In this document: piece after piece, positions 1 through 7,764 of the stretch
How positions within the stretch are numbered: the first letter of the stretch is position 1
Layout of the letters: each line of letters opens with the position of its first letter
Source: Nitrosovibrio sp. Nv17
Lineage (GTDB): Bacteria; Pseudomonadota; Gammaproteobacteria; Burkholderiales; Nitrosomonadaceae
Assembly: GCF_900119085.1 (NCBI RefSeq)
Contig: NZ_FPIQ01000009.1
Coordinates: 42,600-98,627, forward strand
Reading direction: 5' to 3'
Length of the DNA: 56,028 nucleotides
Program-made: the position numbers and the translations under genes
Notes under the pieces: generated by a model
What the model was told of the DNA's origin: nothing
What the model saw: only the letters and a program-made list of their open reading frames with translations
Database searches by the model: none

Positions 1-407
1 AGCGCAACCCATCATCTCTTTGTCTCTCGCCGTCGATCAAATATACGATGGATGGAGCAATGCGCAACCCATCATCCTTTTTTGTTTCGTCCTTGGCCCG
101 TTGATTTCATGAATCCGGTGGGTTGCGCTGCGCTCCACCCACCCTACAAATTCATGGTTTGAATGCTTTGCTTTTTCCGTAGGATGGGTGGAGCGTAGCG
201 CAACCCATCATCTCTTTGTCTCTCGCCGTCGATCAAATATACGATGGATGGAGCAATGCGTAACCCATCATCTTTTTCCGTTTCGTCCTTGGCCCGTTGA
301 TTTCATGAATCCGGTGGGTTGCGCTCCGCTCCACCCACCCTACAAATTCATGGTTTGAATGCTCTGCCTTTTCCCGTAGGATGGGTGGAGCGTAGCGTAA
401 CCCATCA
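1..407. repeat. Two tandem copies of a ~196-bp unit with palindromic GATGGGT/ACCCATC motifs
   Basis: The first ~196 bases are repeated almost exactly from about 197, and a third copy begins near 394 but stops within a dozen bases. Each unit carries several copies of a short palindromic motif (GGATGGGTGGAGCG on one strand, GCAACCCATC on the other), so the transcript could fold into repeated hairpins. The two copies differ by a few substitutions, such as GCGCAACCC against GCGTAACCC. No gene is visible. The same motif family recurs near 20.5 kb. The left edge is cut by the window, so more copies may lie outside. Confidence 0.85.
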
Positions 408-432
408 TTCCCCGCGGAAGGCGGCGGGCGGG

Positions 433-1233
433 TCAGGATCGATTCTTCCACTCGCGCAGCGCTGCGAAAACGTGCACCGCATCGGTGAGCGGCGTACCCG
501 CGTAGGCACTGGCGCTGCGGATGACCTCCGGCTGGTCGCAGCGCAGGAACGGATTGGTGGCCCGCTCCAGCGCGAGGGTGGAAGGCAGGGTGGGAAGCTC
601 CGCCCGGCGCTGCGCCTGCGCCACTGCCTCGCGTTCGATCAGGGCCAGGTTGCCGGGCTCCACCGTTCGGGCGAAACGGATGTTGGCCAGGGTATACTCG
701 TGGCCGCAATAGACGCCGGTCTCGTCCGGCAGGTCCGCCAGTTTTTGCAGGGAGGCGGCCATCTGTCCGGCAGTGCCCTCGAATACCCGCCCGCAGCCGC
801 AGGCGAACAGCGTATCGCCGCTGAACAGCCAGCCCGCGCCATGATAGGCGACATGTCCCAGGGTGTGGCCCGGGATGTCGAGCACCCGCAGGCGCAGGGA
901 AAGCTCCGGGACGTGGACTTCGCCGATCGCATCGCCGTCGTCCCGGCAGCCGTCTTCCGCCATCTCCCGGACAGGGTGCGTGACGCCGGGCACGACTTCG
1001 CGTGCGGGGCCGTACACCGGCACCGGGCCGGCCTGCAGCAGCGCGGGGATGCCGCCGGCGTGGTCGTGATGGCGGTGGGTGACGAGGATGGCGGCCAGAT
1101 CGAGCCGCTCCCGCCGCAGGTAGCCGAGCAGGGGCGCCGCGTCGCCGGGATCCACCGCCACTGCATGGCGGCGGTCGCGGATAATCCAGATATAATTGTC
1201 CCTCAGCGCGGGAACGGCGGCGATGTGCGGCAT
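433..1233 (-). CDS. gloB: Hydroxyacylglutathione hydrolase (glyoxalase II)
   Basis: This enzyme hydrolyses S-D-lactoylglutathione to D-lactate and glutathione, the second step of methylglyoxal detoxification, in the cytosol. The 266-residue product is the normal family length. The metallo-beta-lactamase motif THRHHDH gives metal ligands His53, His55, Asp57 and His58; later ligands sit in HTLGH, FSGDTLF and CGHEYT. The C-terminal third matches the HAGH substrate-binding domain. It is divergent from the methyltransferase gene, and gloB-methyltransferase-rnhA-dnaQ is a recurrent order in betaproteobacteria. The long antisense frames over it are GC-driven shadows. Confidence 0.95.
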   Translation of the reverse strand: MPHIAAVPALRDNYIWIIRDRRHAVAVDPGDAAPLLGYLRRERLDLAAILVTHRHHDHAGGIPALLQAGPVPVYGPAREVVPGVTHPVREMAEDGCRDDGDAIGEVHVPELSLRLRVLDIPGHTLGHVAYHGAGWLFSGDTLFACGCGRVFEGTAGQMAASLQKLADLPDETGVYCGHEYTLANIRFARTVEPGNLALIEREAVAQAQRRAELPTLPSTLALERATNPFLRCDQPEVIRSASAYAGTPLTDAVHVFAALREWKNRS

Positions 1234-1333
1234 GTCGGAAAAAAGTCGCGGGTCGGCGCGGGTTGACAGATCGCAGTGTAGCAGGTCTCATAGGCACCAT
1301 TCACGAACGGACGTTTCTCTGACTTCATCCCTC

Positions 1334-2206
1334 ATGGCAACACGAAACGCGCTGGAATGGTTCGATACCTGTCTGGGGCAGTACCTGCTGGAGCGGGAGC
1401 GCGGCCATTTCGACCAGGTGGTCGCGGACGTGTTCGGCTACAATGCGATGCAGATAGGCTTCCCGCAGTACGATTTCCTGCGTTCCAACCGCATGCCGCT
1501 GCAGTTCTGCGCCGCCCTCGAGGAAGGCGCAGCCCTGCGGGCGGCACCCGAATTCCTGCCGATCGAGACGAACAGCCTGGATCTGGTGCTGCTGCCGCAC
1601 GTGCTCGAATTCAGCGCCAACCCTCACCAGATCCTGCGGGAGGTGCAGCGCGTGCTGATGCCGGAGGGACATGTCATCGTCTGCGGCTTCAATCCCCGCA
1701 GCCTCTGGGGGATGCGCAGGATCCTCGGGTCGGTGGGCGCGCGCCTTCCCTGGCGCGGCAACCTGGTGTCCCCTCATCGATCCGGGCGTCCCTCGGCCGG
1801 CGAGGGATTCCCCTGGCATGGCCGTTTCATCGCACTGCCGCGGCTCAAGGACTGGCTGACGTTGCTGGATTTCGAGATCACCGCCGATCGCCTGTGCTGC
1901 TACGCGCCGCCCTTCAGCCAGGAGAAGTGGCTGCGGCGGGCCGGGTTCATGGAAGCGGCGGGTGAGCGCTGGTGGCCGTTTTCCGGGGGCATCTACTTCC
2001 TCACGGCCGTCAAGCGCGTGCATGGCATGCGCGTCATCAAGCCCGAGTGGAAGGAAGTGAGGGCGGCGCGGCGGGGGATGGCGCCGATCGCGCAGAAGCT
2101 CGGCGGCGGCGCGCCCGAGGATGGGCCGCGCCTGGCCGCGCGCGCCGGCATCGCGCCGACCGAAGCGCAGGCGCGCGCTACGCGCGGGCGGAGGATGCGG
2201 GCGTGA
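1334..2206 (+). CDS. Class I SAM-dependent methyltransferase
   Basis: A predicted cytosolic methyltransferase of 290 residues whose substrate cannot be told from sequence. The Rossmann-type methyltransferase region is partly recognisable: a segment around [10 protein letters not shown] followed by the post-motif helix ([21 protein letters not shown]) is typical of the Methyltransf_11 family. I prefer the ATG that starts [11 protein letters not shown] over the longer upstream frame, because the upstream part overlaps the divergent gloB start region and lacks protein character. Its stop overlaps the GTG start of rnhA (GTGA), which implies translational coupling. The basic C-terminal tail is low complexity. 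Confidence 0.85.
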   Translation: MATRNALEWFDTCLGQYLLERERGHFDQVVADVFGYNAMQIGFPQYDFLRSNRMPLQFCAALEEGAALRAAPEFLPIETNSLDLVLLPHVLEFSANPHQILREVQRVLMPEGHVIVCGFNPRSLWGMRRILGSVGARLPWRGNLVSPHRSGRPSAGEGFPWHGRFIALPRLKDWLTLLDFEITADRLCCYAPPFSQEKWLRRAGFMEAAGERWWPFSGGIYFLTAVKRVHGMRVIKPEWKEVRAARRGMAPIAQKLGGGAPEDGPRLAARAGIAPTEAQARATRGRRMRA

Positions 2207-2649
2207 AGGACGAAGTGGTGGAAATCTTCACGGACGGCGCCTGCAAGGGCAATCCGGGCGCGGGAGGCTGGGGCGCGCTGCTGCGCTGCAATGGCCATCA
2301 GCGGGAATTGTTCGGCGGCGAGGCCACGACTACCAACAACCGCATGGAGCTGCTGGCAGTCATCCGCGCGCTGGAAGCGCTGAAGCAGCCCTGCGCGGTG
2401 CGGCTGCACACCGATTCCCAGTACGTGCAGAAGGGCATCAGCGAATGGATCCACGCCTGGAAACGGCGCGACTGGCGCACCGCCGACAGGAAGCCGGTGA
2501 AGAACGACGATCTGTGGCGGCAGCTCGACGCGCTGGCGCAGCAGCACGAGATCAGCTGGCTGTGGGTGCGGGGGCACGCCGGCCACGCCGGCAACGAGCA
2601 CGCGGACCGGCTTGCCAACCGCGGGGTGGATTCGATCCTGGGCAGATAG
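2203..2649 (+). CDS. rnhA: Ribonuclease HI
   Basis: Degrades the RNA strand of RNA-DNA hybrids and helps remove R-loops and primers. The 148-residue protein carries the four catalytic acidic residues Asp11, Glu49, Asp71 and Asp135, one residue offset from the E. coli enzyme, together with the [11 protein letters not shown] opening and the [14 protein letters not shown] stretch. The GTG start overlaps the TGA of the preceding methyltransferase gene; the in-frame sequence further upstream belongs to another frame of that gene. It is followed 48 bp later by dnaQ, the usual partner. Confidence 0.97.
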   Translation: MKDEVVEIFTDGACKGNPGAGGWGALLRCNGHQRELFGGEATTTNNRMELLAVIRALEALKQPCAVRLHTDSQYVQKGISEWIHAWKRRDWRTADRKPVKNDDLWRQLDALAQQHEISWLWVRGHAGHAGNEHADRLANRGVDSILGR

Positions 2650-2697
2650 GCCGAACACCGGCCTCCAGGCCCCCGCATACCGGAAGGAATCCAGGCC

Positions 2698-3399
2698 ATG
2701 CGCCAGATCTTCATCGATACCGAAACCACCGGCCTGGAGCCCAGGCAGGGCCACCGCATCATCGAGTTCGCGGCGGTGGAGATGCTGGGCCGCCGGCTGA
2801 CGGGAAACCGGTTCCATCGCTACCTCAATCCCGAGCGGGAGATCGACGAGGGCGCCCTGCAGGTGCACGGCCTGAATCTCGAGTTCCTCGCGGACAAGCC
2901 CAGGTTCCAGGATGTGGCTGCGGACCTGCTGGGCTTCATCGAGGGGGCGGAGCTGATCATGCACAACGCCGGTTTCGACGTCGCCTTTCTCGACCACGAG
3001 CTGGAGCGGGCGGAGCTGAAGCCGCTGGAGAATTACTGCCACGCGATCACCGATACCCTGAAGATGGCGAAGGAACTGCATCCCGGCAAGCGCAACAGCC
3101 TGGACGTGCTGTGCGAGCGCTACGAGGTCGACAACTCCCGCCGCACCCTCCATGGCGCGCTGCTGGATGCGGAACTCCTGGCGGAGGTCTACCTCGCCAT
3201 GACGCGCGGACAGGACAGCCTGCTGATGGAGCTGGAGGCTCCCTCCGCGTTCGAGATGATGGCCGATCTGCGCACGCTGCCGCTGGCGGTGCTGCCGGCC
3301 AGTGCCGAGGAGCAGGCGGCCCATGCGCAGCAGCTGGAGATGATCGAGCGCGAAAGCAGGGGCAGGTGCCTGTGGAGGCAGCTGGAGGCTGCGCCATGA
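2698..3399 (+). CDS. dnaQ: DNA polymerase III epsilon subunit (3'-5' proofreading exonuclease)
   Basis: Proofreading subunit of the replicative polymerase core. The exonuclease motifs are all present: ExoI IDTETTG with Asp7 and Glu9, ExoII around IMHNAGFDVAF, and ExoIII with HGALLDAELLAEVY. At 233 residues it has the full exonuclease domain plus the C-terminal tail that binds the alpha subunit. Its TGA overlaps the ATG of the following VOC-family gene (ATGA). Confidence 0.96.
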   Translation: MRQIFIDTETTGLEPRQGHRIIEFAAVEMLGRRLTGNRFHRYLNPEREIDEGALQVHGLNLEFLADKPRFQDVAADLLGFIEGAELIMHNAGFDVAFLDHELERAELKPLENYCHAITDTLKMAKELHPGKRNSLDVLCERYEVDNSRRTLHGALLDAELLAEVYLAMTRGQDSLLMELEAPSAFEMMADLRTLPLAVLPASAEEQAAHAQQLEMIERESRGRCLWRQLEAAP

Positions 3400-3779
3400 G
3401 CGCAGGCGGCCCATCCCGCCCGGCGGAGGGCGCGGTTCCCCTGATCCAGTCCACCGTGCCCGTGCTGGCGTCGCTCGATATCGCGGAGACGCTCGACTTT
3501 TATACCGGTCATCTGGGGTTCGGCGAGGCGCTGAGGATGGAGGACTATGCCATCGTCCGCCGCGACGGGGCGGAGATCCATTTCTGGCGGTGCAATGAGC
3601 GGCGCATCGCCGAGCATACCAGTTGCTATGTCCGTACCGGCGATACCGACAGCCTGTTCCAGGAGTTCACCGCCCGGGGATTGAAATTGCGGCCGCCCGT
3701 GGTGCGCGCCTGGGGGATGAAGGAACTGTACGTGATCGATTGCCATGGAAATCTGCTCAAATTCGGCGAACATGCGTGA
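3396..3779 (+). CDS. VOC / glyoxalase-bleomycin resistance family protein
   Basis: A small protein of 127 residues with the vicinal oxygen chelate fold: one beta-alpha-beta-beta-beta unit begins at PVLASLDIAETLDFY and a second ends at LYVIDCHGNLLKFGE. It resembles bleomycin-resistance-type binding proteins more than the metal enzyme glyoxalase I: the first expected metal position is VPVLA, without His, while a late His and the Glu in KFGEHA are present. Substrate unknown. The start overlaps the dnaQ stop by four bases, so it is probably co-transcribed with dnaQ. Confidence 0.85.
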   Translation: MSAGGPSRPAEGAVPLIQSTVPVLASLDIAETLDFYTGHLGFGEALRMEDYAIVRRDGAEIHFWRCNERRIAEHTSCYVRTGDTDSLFQEFTARGLKLRPPVVRAWGMKELYVIDCHGNLLKFGEHA

Positions 3780-3847
3780 AACCATGCCATCATGCGGTTC
3801 TTTCCATGGGTTTCCGGATGGATTTTCCAGCCGGATCGCGTGATTCC

Positions 3848-4291
3848 ATGCCCCGGGTCTACAATTCGATCGTCGTGCCCGCCCCGGTGGAGGAGGTATG
3901 GGCGCGCATCCGCGACTTCCACGATTTTTCGTGGGCGCCCACGCTGATCGCCTCATGCGAGAAGGTGGGCGAAGGCGACGGCGCCACCGTCGGCGCCCGG
4001 CGCCTGCTGAACGGCGTGTTCCTGGACACCCTGGTCGGCTACAGCGCCCTGGAGCGGCGGATCGTGTACACCATCGACGATGCGCCCTCGCCGATCTCGC
4101 CGCGCGAGATACGGAACTACGTGGGGACGCTGCACCTGCTGCCCGTGACGGCCGCGGATGCGACGTTCGCCGAATGGTCGGGCTCGTGGGAAGCCGGCGG
4201 CGACGCGGGCGTGGCCTACATGGACGGCATCTACCGCTCCCTGCTGCACGACCTCGCCGCCGGGTTCGGCGAACGTGCCCACGCACGATGA
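3848..4291 (+). CDS. SRPBCC family protein (polyketide cyclase / START-like)
   Basis: A 147-residue protein with the opening MPRVYNSIVVPAPVEEVWARIRDF, typical of the Polyketide_cyc2 branch of the SRPBCC superfamily, which forms a deep hydrophobic ligand pocket. The ligand cannot be inferred. I chose this ATG because the signature begins there and the upstream sequence in the same frame shows no family similarity. Its TGA overlaps the start of the methyltransferase gene that follows (ATGA), so the two are likely translated together. Confidence 0.8.
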   Translation: MPRVYNSIVVPAPVEEVWARIRDFHDFSWAPTLIASCEKVGEGDGATVGARRLLNGVFLDTLVGYSALERRIVYTIDDAPSPISPREIRNYVGTLHLLPVTAADATFAEWSGSWEAGGDAGVAYMDGIYRSLLHDLAAGFGERAHAR

Positions 4292-4992
4292 GCGGGGACT
4301 ACTGGCTCGCGCGCTGGGAGCGCGGGGAGACCGGATTCCATCAGGAGGCGATCAACGCCTCGTTGCAGCGGTTCTGGCCGCGGCTGAGGTGCGGCCCCGG
4401 CGACGAGGTGTTCGTGCCGTTGTGCGGCAAGACCGGCGACATGCTGTGGCTGCGCCGGCAGGGATGCCGGGTGCTGGGCGTGGAATTGAGCGGCGTCGCA
4501 ATCCGGGCGTTCTTCGAGGAGGCCGGCCTGGCGCCGCGCCGCATCCCCTTGGCGGGAGACGGCGAAGATGGAGGATTCGAGGCGTTCGAGGTGTTCGAGG
4601 CGGACGGCATCCGCCTGCTCCGGGGCGACTGCTTCGACCTGACGGACACCCACCTGGCCGGGACGCGCGCGGTGTACGACCGCGCCGCGCTGATCGCACT
4701 GCCGCCCGGGGAGCGCGCGCGCTATGCGGGTCACCTGCTGCGCATCCTGCCGTCCGCTGCCCCCATCCTGCTGGTGACGCTGGACTATCCCCAGCCGGAA
4801 ATGGAAGGGCCGCCGTTCGCGGTCTCCGCCGCCGAGGTGGAGGCGCTCTACGGTGGCCATGGCGACGTGCGCCTGCTCGTGCAACAGGATATCCTGTCCG
4901 GCGAGCCGCGTTTCCAGGCGCGTGGGCTGAGCTGGCTGCGGGAGAGCGCCTTTCTGGTGGAGCCGCGGCGTACGGGCATGATACGGCCCTGA
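4288..4992 (+). CDS. tpm: Thiopurine S-methyltransferase family protein
   Basis: Predicted SAM-dependent methyltransferase of the TPMT type, 234 residues. In bacteria this family methylates tellurite, selenite or thiol compounds. Family hallmarks are the WLARWERGETGFHQ opening, the SAM-binding block VFVPLCGKTGDMLWL, the following GVELSGVAIRAFF, and the acidic RAVYDRAALIALPP segment. It overlaps the SRPBCC gene by four bases. The actual substrate here is not established; tpm is used for the family. Confidence 0.92.
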   Translation: MSGDYWLARWERGETGFHQEAINASLQRFWPRLRCGPGDEVFVPLCGKTGDMLWLRRQGCRVLGVELSGVAIRAFFEEAGLAPRRIPLAGDGEDGGFEAFEVFEADGIRLLRGDCFDLTDTHLAGTRAVYDRAALIALPPGERARYAGHLLRILPSAAPILLVTLDYPQPEMEGPPFAVSAAEVEALYGGHGDVRLLVQQDILSGEPRFQARGLSWLRESAFLVEPRRTGMIRP

Positions 4993-5071
4993 CACGGTGC
5001 CGGGCGTGCGATGCGCCGCCTGGCCATTTCAATGCATGAATGCCGACATGTCCGGTCGACAGGAGGAAACC

Positions 5072-5815
5072 ATGGGCACGACGCTTCAAGGCAAACGCGC
5101 GCTGGTCACCGGCGGCAGCCGCGGCATCGGCGCGGCCATCGTCAGGCGCCTCGCGCGCGAGGGCGCCGACGTGGCGCTGACCTACGTCAGCCGCCCCGAT
5201 GCAGCGGACGAGGTGGTGGCGGCTGCGCGCGCGCTCGGCGTGCGCGCGCTCGCGATCCAGGCCGACAGTGCGGATGGCGCGGCGGTGGTGGCGGCGGTGG
5301 AACGGGCGGCGGCGGAATTCAATGGACTCGACATCCTGGTGAACAACGCCGGCATTGCCGTGATCACGCCGCTGGACGACTATTCCATCGAGGATTTCGA
5401 CCGCGTCCTGGCGGTGAACGTGCGTGCCGTGTTTCTGGCCACGCAGGCGGCCGTGCGCCACATGGAAGCGGATGGACGGATCATCAACATCGGCAGCGTC
5501 AATGCCGAGCGCATCCCCTTTCCGGGAGGCTCCGTATATGCCCTGAGCAAGGCCGCGCTCGTGGGGCTGGTGAAGGGGCTAGCCCGGGATCTGGGCGCCC
5601 GTGGCATCACGGTCAACAATATCCAGCCAGGGCCGATCGATACCGACCTGAATCCGGCAGAGGGAGACTTTGCCGAGGCCCTGAAAAAAGTGACGGCGCT
5701 GCCGCGCTACGGGACTGCCGACGAGGTGGCTGCGATGGTGGCCTATCTTGCCGGCCCCGAGGCAGGCTACGTCACCGGCGCCAGCCTGACGATCGATGGG
5801 GGCTTCACCGCCTAG
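5072..5815 (+). CDS. Short-chain dehydrogenase/reductase (3-oxoacyl-ACP-reductase-like)
   Basis: NAD(P)-dependent oxidoreductase of the classical SDR family, 247 residues. It has the cofactor motif TGGSRGIG (13-20), the NNAG motif (91-94) and the catalytic triad Ser142, Tyr156 and Lys160 in YALSK. The C-terminal GYVTGASLTIDGG is standard. A clear ribosome-binding site AGGAGG lies 5 bp upstream of the chosen ATG, which excludes the longer upstream frame. It closely resembles FabG-like stand-alone reductases but is not in a fatty-acid operon, so its substrate is open. Confidence 0.92.
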   Translation: MGTTLQGKRALVTGGSRGIGAAIVRRLAREGADVALTYVSRPDAADEVVAAARALGVRALAIQADSADGAAVVAAVERAAAEFNGLDILVNNAGIAVITPLDDYSIEDFDRVLAVNVRAVFLATQAAVRHMEADGRIINIGSVNAERIPFPGGSVYALSKAALVGLVKGLARDLGARGITVNNIQPGPIDTDLNPAEGDFAEALKKVTALPRYGTADEVAAMVAYLAGPEAGYVTGASLTIDGGFTA

Positions 5816-5824
5816 CGGACGTAA

Positions 5825-5866
5825 AGAACCCCGGGTGCGCCGCATGCCGGCACTGCCCGGGGTTCT
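5825..5866. terminator. Hairpin between convergent SDR and rpsD genes
   Basis: An 11-bp perfect inverted repeat (AGAACCCCGGG ... CCCGGGGTTCT) with a 20-base loop lies in the short space between two convergent genes. It lacks a strong T-run on either side, so it is a plausible but not certain bidirectional terminator. Confidence 0.6.
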
Positions 5867-5893
5867 GAAGTACGGCGCGGATTCGCGGTACCG

Positions 5894-6505
5894 CTACAGC
5901 CTCACGGCGTAGTATTCGACCACGTGCTGCACCTCGATCGGGAAGGGCGCCTCGTCGGCGGCCGGCACGCGCGTGACGGTGGCCGAGTGCGCCGATGCGT
6001 CGAAATTGATCCATTCCGGCCGCGTCAGGGCGGGCGTCTCCAGGCTCTCCACGGCGATGGGAATGCGCGCCCCTTTTTCGGTCAGGGCGACGGTGTCGCC
6101 GGGGTTGACGCGGATCGAGGGGATGTTCACCGAACGGCCGTTGAGCACCACGTGGCGGTGACGCACCAGCTGGCGGGCCGCCACGGCGGTGGGCGCGAAC
6201 CCGGCACGGAACACCAGATTGTCAAGGCGGCGCTCAAGCAGTTCGATCAGCTTGTCCCCGGTTGGGCCCTTGGCCGACTTGGCTTCCTTGAACAGGCGCT
6301 GAATCTGGCGCTCGGTCAAGCCGTAGTTGAAGCGCAGCTTCTGCTTCTCCGCCAGGCGCACCGCGTAGTCGGAGCGGCGGCGGTTCTTCTGTCCATGCTG
6401 GCCGGGGGGATAGTTGCGGTGTTCGAGCGACTTGCGGGACAGGCCGGGTAGTTCGCCGCCGAGTGCGCGCATGACCTTGAGTTTCGGTCCGGTATAACGT
6501 GACAA
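5894..6505 (-). CDS. rpsD: 30S ribosomal protein S4, unlinked copy with TTG start
   Basis: Small-subunit assembly protein S4, 203 residues, normal length. The N-terminal S4 domain begins SRYTGPKLKV; the S4 RNA-binding fold lies near LIELLERRLDNLVFRAGFA and VRHRHVVLNGRSV. It starts with TTG, supported by an AAGGAGA ribosome-binding site a few bases upstream; the longer upstream frame has no S4 similarity. S4 is normally encoded in the alpha operon with rpsK, rpsM and rpoA. Here it stands alone, so it may be a second copy or a relocated gene. No N-terminal Cys zinc motif is visible. Confidence 0.93.
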   Translation of the reverse strand: MSRYTGPKLKVMRALGGELPGLSRKSLEHRNYPPGQHGQKNRRRSDYAVRLAEKQKLRFNYGLTERQIQRLFKEAKSAKGPTGDKLIELLERRLDNLVFRAGFAPTAVAARQLVRHRHVVLNGRSVNIPSIRVNPGDTVALTEKGARIPIAVESLETPALTRPEWINFDASAHSATVTRVPAADEAPFPIEVQHVVEYYAVRL

Positions 6506-7058
6506 GTGGTTCTCCTTCGTCTTCGGTATCGGAATTTCGGGTGTGTGACGGCGCACGGGTATCCATGCATGCCCGTTCCGCTGCTGCCTTGCTGCCGGAA
6601 GCGGGTATCCCGCCCGACGCCCGGTTCGGGTTCGGCCACAGCGCGCAGCCGCGATGATAATCCCATCGGGGTGTTTTTGCAAATGAAGGACGTGTTCCAT
6701 TCCGGTTCATCGCCGGGGTTTTTAGAGAGATCGCGCGACGACATAGGCAGTGGCAATGGTCGAGCATGGGGACAACATGCGCTCTGATTCCACAGGGGCT
6801 AATCGATTGTCGAGCTTATCGGAATCGCCGGTACTGGCATCCAAAAATGACGCTTGACCGAAAGGCTGTCCTGTCTTCACTATGGGACACCTTTATCGAG
6901 ATATGCCGCGGCTTGGACTCCCCAAGCCGTACGGCTGGTCGGCAACGAAGTTGTCGACGATTGCTCCCAGGTTTACCCAGAATTCGTCTACATCTTTCCG
7001 ACACGACCATGAGGCGGAAAGCAGGTAGCGAACTTTATTTCCTGCGAAACATGAAGAC
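6506..7058. other. AT-richer intergenic stretch, no supported gene
   Basis: About 550 bases between rpsD and the toxin remnant. Short frames exist on both strands, but none shows a recognisable family, a good start site or the codon use of the neighbours. Base composition is more AT-rich than in the flanking genes. Together with the adjacent toxin-antitoxin genes it looks like a small acquired or decaying island. Confidence 0.5.
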
Positions 7059-7393
7059 CTATCGCTCGCGCTCCCATGTCTGTTCCGTATGAAGAGCGAA
7101 TGCGCGTTCGATATCCATGCCCGGGTGCAATAGCCGCAGCACGGTGATCCCATCCCTTTGGGGGAGATAAAAGGCGGTGTGGGAGGGCACGGTAAAGGAG
7201 CGTACCTGTGGGGCGATCTCGTCTCGTTCAAGCCCGATGCGGGGCGACAAGCTTAGCTTTTTGAGAGCCAATTCGAGTTCTTCCCGATAGCGGCGTGCTT
7301 GCGCGTTTCCCCATGTCTGCTTCGTATAGCGACCCATTTCGCGTAAACACGTAAATCTTCGATGGCTGTTGCGGTGAATTCACAACGAGGCAT
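7059..7393 (-). pseudogene. ParE/RelE-family toxin, frameshifted by an 8-bp duplication
   Basis: The gene should start at the ATG that overlaps the antitoxin stop (TGATG), giving MPRCEFTATAIEDLR, a typical ParE/RelE N-terminus. Around 7342-7355 the unit CGTAAA(CA) occurs twice with period 8, shifting the frame. Removing one 8-base unit joins IEDLR directly to EMGRYTKQTWGNAQ and restores a 108-residue ParE-like protein with the family core and a C-terminal RLLHPGMDIERAF. The surviving frame could restart at an internal ATG to give 92 residues without the first helix. It is therefore probably inactive, unless slippage restores the frame. Confidence 0.85.
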
Positions 7394-7653
7394 CAATCCA
7401 CAAGCGCTTCATCGAATTCTGCGAATGCCTGCTCGGCTGACAGGACATATCCTCGCTCCATTTCATCGAGGCTCTTACGTACTTCCTGGCGCAGCAACTC
7501 CAGCTTGAGCCGCTGGTGATCCTCGAAAGCGGTTGCAGACATGAGGGCTGCCGCGGCGCGGCCGTTCCTGGAAATAGTCACGGGCTCGCGCTGGGCCTTG
7601 TCGAGCAACGCCCCGAAATTGGTTTTGGCATCGGCAGCCGGTATCGTGTCCAT
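7393..7653 (-). CDS. Type II antitoxin, Phd/YefM family
   Basis: An 86-residue antitoxin. The N-terminal Phd/YefM DNA-binding domain is recognisable in IPAADAKTNFGALLDKAQREPVTISRNGRAAAALMS, followed by an acidic C-terminal toxin-binding tail. Proteins of this kind repress their own operon and neutralise the downstream toxin. The ribosome-binding site AGAGGAGGG is strong. The stop overlaps the original toxin start by one base, the classic coupled arrangement, but the toxin is frameshifted, so the antitoxin may now persist alone. Confidence 0.9.
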   Translation of the reverse strand: MDTIPAADAKTNFGALLDKAQREPVTISRNGRAAAALMSATAFEDHQRLKLELLRQEVRKSLDEMERGYVLSAEQAFAEFDEALVD

Positions 7654-7682
7654 GCAAACCCTCCTCTTTAATTAGTCTGGGG

Positions 7683-7711
7683 TATTTAATCGTTTTGGTC
7701 AAATTGATCAA
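7683..7711 (-). promoter_or_regulatory. Candidate sigma-70 promoter of the toxin-antitoxin operon
   Basis: On the minus strand TTGATC is separated by 17 bases from TAAATA, placed about 30 bases before the antitoxin start. The surrounding AT-rich palindromic bases (AATTGATCAATATT) could be the autoregulatory operator. Confidence 0.5.
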
Positions 7712-7764
7712 TATTTTATGGATGCCGATCAGAGACTGAGAATCGAGCTTGAGCCCCTTTGGGA

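Noticed and set aside
1-407. CRISPR array at the left end
   Set aside because: The repeats are a tandem duplication of one ~196-bp unit with internal palindromes, not short repeats separated by unique spacers; no cas genes.
233-1300. 355- and 315-codon frames over glyoxalase II
   Set aside because: Arg/Pro-rich shadow frames; the metallo-hydrolase motifs are only in the gloB frame.
6766-7092. A 108-codon frame in the gap between rpsD and the toxin remnant
   Set aside because: No family, no ribosome-binding site, and a Ser/Arg-rich product that crosses into antisense of the toxin.
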